Part shown: positions 57,616-64,000 of the stretch, piece by piece
How the letters are laid out: each line of letters begins with the position of its first letter
How positions within the stretch are numbered: position 1 is the first letter of the stretch
Source: Clostridium sp. AF27-2AA
Lineage (GTDB): Bacteria; Bacillota; Clostridia; Lachnospirales; Lachnospiraceae
Assembly: GCF_003478505.1 (NCBI RefSeq)
Contig: NZ_QUFI01000001.1
Span: 238,147-302,146 of the forward strand
DNA length: 64,000 bases
Direction: 5' to 3'
Program-made: the position numbers and the translations under genes
The notes under the pieces: model-generated
What the model was told of the DNA's origin: nothing
Databases searched by the model: none
The model's input: only the letters and a program-made list of their open reading frames with translations

Positions 57616-58786
57616 AGGAAAGAACGATTATCTGATCCATCGGATTCTGGATAAGATTGAAGGCAGCAGCGTGGACTGGCGAAAGGAAACTTCAGGGAAC
57701 CGGAGCCTGAAAATACAGCAGGAGGATTTTAACCGGGCGGGAAAGTCAGAGCTTTTGGAAGAGGCCCGGATGCTGGAACAGCGCGGGCTGATTCAGATCA
57801 AATGGCTCGAATACGGAAATGATATCGAAAAAATCACGTATCGTCTGGAGCAGGCCGGGCAGTTCTATGAACTGCTTGGCCTGATTTCGAAATGGGAGCG
57901 GCTTGAGACAGAGAGACAGATACTCTGCAAGTGGAGCGAACAGGCGCAGACCGGGTGGCTGAGGGCGTACTACGAGGATCAGGTGGCATCTCTGGAAAAG
58001 GGAAAGCCGTCTCTGGATCTGTCGAAGTACGGAGATCAGCTTTTCATCTGCCTGAATGCCCTGGAAAAGCTGGAAGAGCCGGTTTACCAGCGTGTATTCA
58101 GTGTTTCGGTACTGGGGAACACCAAAGTATTTGAAAACGTGCTGAGAACAAGAACTGTCTCGATTCTGTCTGCATATCATCCAGATGTCGATGAAGCCAT
58201 GAACGATAAAGAGATTCTATCTCAGGTTTATCTGGAGGAATACGCCCAGGAGCTTGCCATAAAGGGAAATTTAACGATTATACTGAATGGAAAGGAAATC
58301 TCTCTGTCCGATTTTGTTTATGGAACGGTGCTCAACACGGAGACACTCCGGCATGCGGTGATTCCGGAACATCAGGAAATCCAGAAGATTATAACGGTGG
58401 AGAACAAGGCGAACTACGTTTCCATGCCTTATGAGGAAGGAACTTTGATCGTATTTTCCCACGGATTTTTTTCTCCGCTGGAGTGCAAGTTCTTAAGGCT
58501 GATTCTGTCAGTCATTCCGAATGCAGAATTTTACCACACCGGAGATCTGGATTACGGCGGAATCCGCATTTTCCGGCACATTCGCGAACATATCTGCCCG
58601 GCAGTCCGTCCTTTGCAGATGGATGCGGACTGGTATGACCGTTATATCCAATACGGTTATGAGATAAAACCAGAGACCCTGAACAAACTGAAAGCCATGC
58701 AGGGAACAGAACCACTCATGGAGAAACTGATTGAACACATACTCAAAGGGAAAATGGGAATTGAACAGGAATGTTTTCTGATATGA
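57605..58786 (+). CDS. jetD: Wadjet JetD (TOPRIM-type nuclease)
   Basis: A 393-residue nuclease subunit related to topoisomerase VI/Spo11. The N-terminal region (DYLIHRILDKIEGSSVDWRK) is winged-helix-like. The C-terminal TOPRIM domain shows the conserved Glu in IITVENKANYVSM (about 264) and the acidic pair in HTGDLDYGGIRIF (about 311). It cuts plasmid DNA when the complex stalls. Overlaps jetC by 11 bases. All catalytic residues appear intact, so the system is probably functional. Confidence 0.85.
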   Translation: MKNKGKNDYLIHRILDKIEGSSVDWRKETSGNRSLKIQQEDFNRAGKSELLEEARMLEQRGLIQIKWLEYGNDIEKITYRLEQAGQFYELLGLISKWERLETERQILCKWSEQAQTGWLRAYYEDQVASLEKGKPSLDLSKYGDQLFICLNALEKLEEPVYQRVFSVSVLGNTKVFENVLRTRTVSILSAYHPDVDEAMNDKEILSQVYLEEYAQELAIKGNLTIILNGKEISLSDFVYGTVLNTETLRHAVIPEHQEIQKIITVENKANYVSMPYEEGTLIVFSHGFFSPLECKFLRLILSVIPNAEFYHTGDLDYGGIRIFRHIREHICPAVRPLQMDADWYDRYIQYGYEIKPETLNKLKAMQGTEPLMEKLIEHILKGKMGIEQECFLI

Positions 58787-58833
58787 TATTTTTCTTATAT
58801 CAGATGGAGAAAAAGCCCCATAAAAAGGGAGGA

Positions 58834-58858
58834 GCCGGTGAGCGTTTGGCCCACCGGC
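58834..58858 (+). terminator. hairpin after Wadjet operon
   Basis: GCCGGTG...CACCGGC stem without a T-run; possible factor-dependent end or mRNA stabiliser. Confidence 0.4.
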
Positions 58859-59027
58859 GATTATGAAAAAATTTTATCAAATTGTACTTGGCAGCTTCAT
58901 TTGATGATGTAAGTATATCGAGAAATTGTGAAAGAAGTTTTTCCTGGATATGGAATGTTTGTAACTAATTTATGAACAGTTCATGAACAGGAAAAACTTC
59001 TTTTTTTGTGAAAAAATTATTCTGAAA

Positions 59028-59072
59028 ATTGTGATCTATCACAATGATGAAAACAAGGAAGCGTGCTATAAT
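59028..59072 (+). promoter_or_regulatory. palindromic operator and -10 element upstream of sugar-acid cluster
   Basis: ATTGTGATCTATCACAAT (59028-59045) is a near-perfect palindrome, and an extended -10 TGCTATAAT follows at 59064-59072. The palindrome covers the -35 region, so a repressor or activator (CRP/GntR-type half-sites) probably acts here. Confidence 0.6.
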
Positions 59073-59111
59073 GATCTATACAATGAATCGAAAAAACGAG
59101 GGGGTGATTTA

Positions 59112-59933
59112 GTGAAAATAACAACAGTTATGGATAATAAAGCGGGAGAGCAGAAATCTCTGACAGCGGAACATGGCCTGTCATTTTTTGTTGAAACCGG
59201 AAAATCACAGATTTTGTTTGATTTCGGAGCCGGAAAAGCAGCATATGATAATGCCCGCAAACTGAATATTGGGATGGAGAACATAAACTATGCCATAGGT
59301 AGTCATGGACATTACGATCATGCCGGCGGCTATCCGGAATTTGTGAAAGAAGGTCTTCGCTGTCCGCTGTATACCGGGGCAGGATATTTTGAAGAAAAAT
59401 ATGCCCGGGACGGTGTGAAAGCAACGTACCTGGGCTGCGGTTTTGATGAAACCTGGATGAAGAAACAGGGACTGGAACACCGGATTTGTGATGGTTTTCT
59501 GGAACTGGAACCAGGGTGCTATCTGGTTGGAAGCTTTGAGCGCACGCACGATTTTGAACAGATTCCGGATCGCTTTGTACGACGTCTTGATGATCAGTGG
59601 ATAAAAGATGATTTTTCTGATGAAATCTGCATGGTGTTAGACGGAGAGGAAGGTCAGACAGTCATTGTTGGCTGCAGCCATCCGGGAATCCTGAACATTC
59701 TGGCTACGGTGCAAAAACACTTTGGCAGGCCAATCCGTGCGGTATTTGGCGGTACGCATCTGGTGGAAGCGGATGCAGACCGGATTCGTGTTACGCTGGA
59801 CCAGATGAAACAGATGGGGGTCGGTCTCATTGGATTTAACCACTGTTCTGGGGAACAGCTTCAGCAGATCATGGATCAGGAAACACAGTTAAAACACTGT
59901 TATCTGGGTGCGGGAGACTGCATTTATCTGTAA
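59112..59933 (+). CDS. MBL-fold metallohydrolase
   Basis: A 273-residue metallo-beta-lactamase-fold protein of the group annotated as dihydropterin-phosphate synthase-like hydrolases. Zinc ligands are seen in GSHGHYDHAGGYPEF (about 63-77), VGCSHPGILNIL (about 190) and GGTHLV (about 215), and GFNHCSGE near the end. The GTG start 8 bases after GAGGGGG is chosen over an upstream in-frame ATG, which would add a non-family extension. First gene of a three-gene cluster with a regulator and a permease. Substrate unknown. Confidence 0.75.
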   Translation: MKITTVMDNKAGEQKSLTAEHGLSFFVETGKSQILFDFGAGKAAYDNARKLNIGMENINYAIGSHGHYDHAGGYPEFVKEGLRCPLYTGAGYFEEKYARDGVKATYLGCGFDETWMKKQGLEHRICDGFLELEPGCYLVGSFERTHDFEQIPDRFVRRLDDQWIKDDFSDEICMVLDGEEGQTVIVGCSHPGILNILATVQKHFGRPIRAVFGGTHLVEADADRIRVTLDQMKQMGVGLIGFNHCSGEQLQQIMDQETQLKHCYLGAGDCIYL

Positions 59934-59947
59934 AAGGAGAGGAAGCA

Positions 59948-61117
59948 ATGAGTGAATTTGCAAAGCTGGCACAGGACTTTGTGGAGGCAACTTCTCTGCT
60001 GGTTGGCCAGCGTACCATCAATATCATGGATCAGAAGGGCATTATCATTGCTTCTACCGAAAAACACCGGATTGGTGATTTCCATCAGGGAGCTGCGGAG
60101 GTTCTGGAAACCGGAAAGCCGGTGCTGATCAAAATAGAGGATCTGCCCCGTTATCCGGGAACCAAGGAAGGCTATAATATGCCGATCTTCCTGAATGATG
60201 AGATCATTGGCGTGGTTGGAATCTTCGGATGCGAGGAAGAAGTGCAGAGCATTGCCAATCTGCTTCGTGTCTATGTAACCCAGAGTTTTTCCCAGTTTCA
60301 GATGACGCAGAAACAGAATCTGGAGGCAGAGCTTCGAAACCAGCTTTTAAGGTTGCTTCTTTTTGGCGGGGAAAGCCAGAAAGAGATGATCGCAAAGCTG
60401 TGCGGTATGCTGAATCTGCAGCTGGAATATCCAATCCGTATCGTTCTGCTGTATGAACGCGCCAGAGAACGCAATATGAAGCATCTGCTGGATTATTCCC
60501 AGCTCATCCAGAATCTGATCTGGAAGAATGTGCTGGACCGCAGGCGGGATGTATTTGGAATCCAGAATGCGGATTATGTGATTCTGCTTGGCGGCGGGGA
60601 ATCACCGGAAATGCAGAAGCGCCTGGATAAACTGCTGCATGAGATAGAAGCAGAAGATGTCTGGAATGCAGCAGTCAGCAGTCCATGCAGAAACTTAGAA
60701 GAGATTTCAGCCGGTATGAGGGAAGTGTCCGTACTGAGAAACAGGAAAGGAGGAACGATTCAGAATCTGGAAGAGCATTCGTGCAGAATGCAGTATCTGC
60801 TGGGCAGTATGACGGTACAGGAAGGCGCACGAACTGCGGCAAGGATGCTTCGCAGGCTGAAAGAACAGCATGGGGAGAATCAGGCGGAGCAGCTTTTGCG
60901 CACAGCCCGGGTGTATTACGAATGCGGGGGAAGCGTCGCGAGAGCGGCGGAGCAGTTGAATCTGCATAAGAATACACTACTGTACCGCATGAAACAGCTG
61001 TACCAGACGTTTGAGATGGAACAGGATAGTGCATTTGTGCGGGAATTCTTTATCCGAATGCTTCTGGAATACCGGAATATGCCGGAGAGCGGTAAAAGCC
61101 CGGACGGCATAGAATAA
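59948..61117 (+). CDS. cdaR-like: CdaR-family sugar-diacid regulator
   Basis: A 389-residue transcription factor. The N-terminal putative sugar-diacid recognition domain is at about 1-130 (INIMDQKGIIIASTEKHRIG, GYNMPIFLNDEIIGVVGIFG). The middle is GGDEF-like in the CdaR manner, and the C-terminal PucR-type helix-turn-helix lies at about 320-380 (YYECGGSVARAAEQLNLHKN). It probably senses a sugar acid and activates the adjacent gluconate-type permease gene. Starts 14 bases after the MBL gene. Confidence 0.85.
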   Translation: MSEFAKLAQDFVEATSLLVGQRTINIMDQKGIIIASTEKHRIGDFHQGAAEVLETGKPVLIKIEDLPRYPGTKEGYNMPIFLNDEIIGVVGIFGCEEEVQSIANLLRVYVTQSFSQFQMTQKQNLEAELRNQLLRLLLFGGESQKEMIAKLCGMLNLQLEYPIRIVLLYERARERNMKHLLDYSQLIQNLIWKNVLDRRRDVFGIQNADYVILLGGGESPEMQKRLDKLLHEIEAEDVWNAAVSSPCRNLEEISAGMREVSVLRNRKGGTIQNLEEHSCRMQYLLGSMTVQEGARTAARMLRRLKEQHGENQAEQLLRTARVYYECGGSVARAAEQLNLHKNTLLYRMKQLYQTFEMEQDSAFVREFFIRMLLEYRNMPESGKSPDGIE

Positions 61118-61195
61118 GAAAATGCAGTTCGTGCAGCGCATGAACTGTGACGAATTTGGAGAATGGATCGCGTTTAGCGAAAAGGAGGTATTTGT

Positions 61196-62539
61196 ATGTC
61201 AGGTTTATTTATTTTTGGCGTGATATTTTTAGCAGTTGTATGTATGGTCATAGCCATATCGAAGTTTAATATGCATCCGTTTCTGGTGCTGACCGTCATT
61301 GCAGTATTGGTAGGTCTTGTGTGTGGAATCCCGACGGAAGAGGTCATCAGTACTGTCAAGAGTGGTTTTGGTAATATCCTGGCCAGCATCGGTATTGTAA
61401 TCCTGGCCGGAACCATCATTGGAACGATCCTGGAAAAAACGGGTGCAGCCCTTACCATGGCGAACACCATTTTAAAGATCGTCGGCAAAGAGAAGAGCGT
61501 TCTGACCATGGGCATCACCGGTTACATTACCGGTATCCCGGTATTCTGTGATTCCGGTTTCGTTATCTTAAGCCCGATTTCCAGAGCCCTGGCAAGCCAG
61601 AGTAATGTTTCCCTGGCAGTTATGGCTACCGCACTTTCCGGCGGCCTGTATGCGACTCATTGTCTGGTACCGCCGACTCCTGGCCCGATCGCCATGGCAG
61701 GTACCCTGGAAGCAGACCTGGGCCTGACTATCCTGGTTGGCCTGATCATTTCCATCCCGGCTGTTGCATCAGCCCTGATTTATGCAAATAAGGTATCCAG
61801 CAAGATTGATATTCCGGCAAACCCGGAGTACACCGTAGAAGAACTGGTAGAGAAATACGGCAAGCTTCCTGGTGCATTACATAGTTTCTCCCCGATCCTG
61901 CTCCCAATCATCCTGATCGCATTAAAATCCGTCAGTGATTTCCCGAGCGCACCCTTTGGTGACGGCGCCGTGAAGATGTTCTTCTCCTTCATCGGTAACC
62001 CGGTTATCGCCCTGATCCTTGGTGTATTCCTTGCCATGACCCTGATCCCGCAAGAAGAGAAGCAGAACTCCCTGAAATGGATTACCGAGGGTGTTACCAA
62101 CTCTGCAGGTATCCTGGCAATTACCGGCGCAGGCGGTTCCTTTGGCGCCATCCTTCAGAAACTCCCGATCGCGGACGCTCTGAGCGCATCCTTACTGGGA
62201 CTTGGCGTAGGCGTGTTCCTGCCGTTCATCATTGCAGCACTGTTAAAGACCGCGATGGGTGCTTCTACCGTAGCCATGATCACTACATCCGCCATGATTG
62301 CTCCGATGATGCCGGCCCTGGGATTCACTTCCCCGTTAGCAAAGGTTCTGGTTATCATGGCCATCGGTGCAGGCTCCATGACCGTATCTCATGCAAATGA
62401 TTCTTACTTTTGGGTTGTGTCCCAGTTCTCAGATATGGATACGCAGGATGCGTATAAATGTCAGACCGGTATGACGGCAGTTATGGGTGTTACCACTATT
62501 ATAGTCGTATTTATTCTGTCTCTGATTTTTGTACATTAA
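61196..62539 (+). CDS. GntP-family gluconate/sugar-acid permease
   Basis: A 447-residue permease with about 12-14 membrane helices and GntP hallmarks: KFNMHPFLVLTVIAVLVGLV near the start, GFGNILASIGIVILAGTIIG, GIPVFCDSGFVILSPISRAL (about 120), THCLVPPTPGPIAMAG (about 158) and SHANDSYFWVVSQFS near the end. It imports gluconate-like sugar acids by proton symport. The regulator upstream supports control by its substrate. AAAAGGAGGT lies before the ATG. Confidence 0.9.
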   Translation: MSGLFIFGVIFLAVVCMVIAISKFNMHPFLVLTVIAVLVGLVCGIPTEEVISTVKSGFGNILASIGIVILAGTIIGTILEKTGAALTMANTILKIVGKEKSVLTMGITGYITGIPVFCDSGFVILSPISRALASQSNVSLAVMATALSGGLYATHCLVPPTPGPIAMAGTLEADLGLTILVGLIISIPAVASALIYANKVSSKIDIPANPEYTVEELVEKYGKLPGALHSFSPILLPIILIALKSVSDFPSAPFGDGAVKMFFSFIGNPVIALILGVFLAMTLIPQEEKQNSLKWITEGVTNSAGILAITGAGGSFGAILQKLPIADALSASLLGLGVGVFLPFIIAALLKTAMGASTVAMITTSAMIAPMMPALGFTSPLAKVLVIMAIGAGSMTVSHANDSYFWVVSQFSDMDTQDAYKCQTGMTAVMGVTTIIVVFILSLIFVH

Positions 62540-62578
62540 AGTGTCGGTACATGAATGAAATGATTTTTGAATGACAAA

Positions 62579-62615
62579 ACGCCTCGCAGAAATTCGACTC
62601 TGCGGGGCGTTTTTG
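62579..62615 (+). terminator. intrinsic terminator after permease
   Basis: ACGCCTCGCAG / CTGCGGGGCGT followed by TTTTTG. Confidence 0.85.
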
Positions 62616-62769
62616 CGGAAAGAAAGATACCTGCTGAATGATATTTGGGTCATGGCTGGTATTGGAATCATGTTTGATCTGCGGTTTCCCATTGATACAA
62701 GCCCTGCACCACAGATCCGTTTTTGTCATATGCTATACTGTAACCATTTAAAAAAGGGGACAACAGTAT

Positions 62770-63621
62770 ATGGCATTTTTCACAAATCAGGCGCAGCTGC
62801 GCTATGGCAATGAAGTGGCCAATTCCAATATTACCGTTGGAGAAATTCAGGAAGTATTGTCTGTTACCAAGAGTGCGGTAAAACAGACGTACCGTCAGCA
62901 TGATACCGTGACCTATATCATCAACATCGTTAATGCAGGCACGGCTGAGTATACCGGACTGACCATGACCGATGATCTGGGACAATATGCCTTTGGAGAA
63001 GGAACGCGTACGCCGCAGGATTATGTTGCGGGAACCATTCACTATTACCGGAATGGTGTGCTCCAGACAGCTCCGACTGTGGAAGCAGGACCACCGCTTG
63101 TGATTACCGGGATCAGTGTGCCGGCAGGCGGAAATGCGACGATCATATATGAGACCAGGCTGAATGCCTACGCACCGCTGCAGCCGGAGACAGAAGTTAC
63201 CAATACCGTGACCGTATCAGGAACCTGCATTACCGGAATCACCGCGACAGAAACGATTTCTGCAGTGGCAGAACCGGTTCTGTCCATTACCAAATCGGTC
63301 AGCCCGGTCCCGGTGACGGAGTGCGGCAGACTGACCTATACCTTTGTGATCCAGAATACCGGTAACACTCCGGCTGTTCCGGCCACGGAAGCACTCGTGA
63401 CGGACACCTTTGACCCGATTTTAAGAGATCTGACCGTCACCTTCAATGGGACTTCCTGGAGTGCTCCTGCAAACTATACCTACAATGAAACAACCGGTGT
63501 ATTTACCACCATATTAGGAGAAGTGACGGTTCCGGCAGCCACTTATACCCAGGATCCGGTGACTGGATCCTGGATTACCAGCCCGGGTGTCAGCACGTTG
63601 ATCGTAACCGGAACAATTTAA
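62770..63621 (+). CDS. DUF11-repeat protein
   Basis: A 283-residue protein with two DUF11 (conserved repeat) beta domains: VTKSAVKQTYRQHDTVTYII at about 32-51 and ITKSVSPVPVTECGRLTYTF at about 176-195, each followed by a VTDTFD/MTDDLG-type strand. There is no signal peptide or anchor. Similar intracellular-looking DUF11 proteins of Lachnospiraceae begin with MAFFTNQAQLRY-like text and are sometimes linked to spores or surface layers; role unknown. Monocistronic. Confidence 0.7.
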   Translation: MAFFTNQAQLRYGNEVANSNITVGEIQEVLSVTKSAVKQTYRQHDTVTYIINIVNAGTAEYTGLTMTDDLGQYAFGEGTRTPQDYVAGTIHYYRNGVLQTAPTVEAGPPLVITGISVPAGGNATIIYETRLNAYAPLQPETEVTNTVTVSGTCITGITATETISAVAEPVLSITKSVSPVPVTECGRLTYTFVIQNTGNTPAVPATEALVTDTFDPILRDLTVTFNGTSWSAPANYTYNETTGVFTTILGEVTVPAATYTQDPVTGSWITSPGVSTLIVTGTI

Positions 63622-63671
63622 CAGTAATGATGGATTTTTGGCGAGGTTGAAGCTGGCTGAGCCAGGTCTCA

Positions 63672-63700
63672 TTGCAATTCTAGCACAGCCTTGCTATAAT
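63672..63700 (+). promoter_or_regulatory. promoter
   Basis: TTGCAA, 17-base spacer, TATAAT, 83 bases before the last gene of the window. Confidence 0.75.
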
Positions 63701-63782
63701 TGTCAGAAGAAAGCTGCCGGTTTATAAGTGATGTTTTTAAATCGGGAAAAGACAAAAGAAATGAAGCAGGAGGAATTGAGGT

Positions 63783-63965
63783 ATGGGAAAATCAGGAAAA
63801 GAACGGCGCGCCATTATGCGCGATTATCTTGAAACACATGATCTGGATTCAGCACAGTCACCACTAAAATACGACCTTCATAAATATGCGTCTTATATGG
63901 AGAAACATCATCTGGACGCAAAAAATGTGAAGCCGGAGATACTGGAACAGTTTCGCATAAAATAA
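63783..63965 (+). CDS. small conserved hypothetical protein
   Basis: A 60-residue charged helical protein (GKERRAIMRDYLETHDLDSA, then KYASYMEKHHLDAKNVKPEI). AGGAGGAATTG precedes the ATG and a good promoter lies upstream, so it is real. No domain recognised. Confidence 0.6.
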   Translation: MGKSGKERRAIMRDYLETHDLDSAQSPLKYDLHKYASYMEKHHLDAKNVKPEILEQFRIK

Positions 63966-64000
63966 AAATTTAAGAGCAATACCAATATAGGTCCGAAGCC

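Noticed and set aside
62571-62813. An 80-codon frame across the permease terminator
   Set aside because: It runs through a strong terminator hairpin, lacks a ribosome site and overlaps the start of the DUF11 gene.

Overview
The window looks like a stretch of a Lachnospiraceae-type (Clostridia, Firmicutes) chromosome. Positions 1 to about 49.3 kb are a siphovirus-type prophage whose left end lies outside the window; about 49.7-64 kb is host chromosome. The assignment rests on the protein families (SPP1-like portal, XkdX, clostridial-style antirepressors, choline-binding-type lysin), AGGAGG-type ribosome binding sites, strong TTGACA/TATAAT promoters and moderate GC. No 16S or species marker is present.

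Prophage layout. 0-3.1 kb: early genes (Rha-type regulator, a beta-helix-like protein, a PP-loop/PAPS-reductase-like protein). 3.2-4.2 kb: a tyrosine recombinase. 4.2-9.0 kb: a compositionally different, plasmid- or satellite-like insert with leftward small genes, a ribbon-helix-helix (RHH) protein flanked by ATAACGCACATATA operator repeats, a replication-initiator-like winged-helix protein followed by a tandem 25-bp repeat, and a small-terminase-like protein. 9.4-12.4 kb: phage accessory genes including DUF3310 and LemA. 12.6-14.7 kb: a tRNA array (Asn, Ser-GCT, Ser-TGA, Met-type CAT, Thr, Gln) with several abnormal tRNA-like members. 14.7-16.7 kb: small genes and a broken SPFH gene. 16.8-19.0 kb: large terminase and a late-regulator-like protein. 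20-27.5 kb: distal tail protein, tail-associated protein with an S74 chaperone, fibres, holin and lysin. 28.4-40.5 kb: portal, scaffold, capsid, a Tad2-like protein, connectors, tail tube, tail chaperones and tape measure. 41.3-45.2 kb: four antirepressor modules, each behind a two-element inverted-repeat leader resembling C4 antisense RNA control, interleaved with RHH repressors. 46.3-48.4 kb: a Panacea-type toxin-antitoxin pair and other lysogenic-conversion genes.

The most striking feature is a set of four convergent pairs of start-less tail-fibre C-termini (near 19.0-19.9, 24.55-25.1, 27.6-28.2 and 48.5-48.8 kb). All eight begin in frame at the same short sequence, WATAGTAATWTT (reading Tyr/Asn-Ser-Asn). 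One is fused to the constant region of the fibre gene at 23.9 kb; the other seven lack a fibre N-terminus. This is the architecture of a shufflon-like multi-inversion system for host-range variation, here dispersed over about 30 kb. The block encoding the distal tail, fibres and lysis sits between two cassette pairs and upstream of the portal, a permuted order that may result from the same recombination. The tyrosine recombinase at 3.2-4.2 kb is the only recombinase in the window and so the only local candidate enzyme.

Host side. A YdjM-like membrane hydrolase, glucose-6-phosphate isomerase (pgi), a complete Wadjet operon (jetABCD, anti-plasmid SMC defence), an MBL-fold hydrolase/CdaR regulator/GntP permease cluster for a probable sugar acid, and a DUF11-type protein. 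No CRISPR array, insertion sequence or reverse transcriptase was found.
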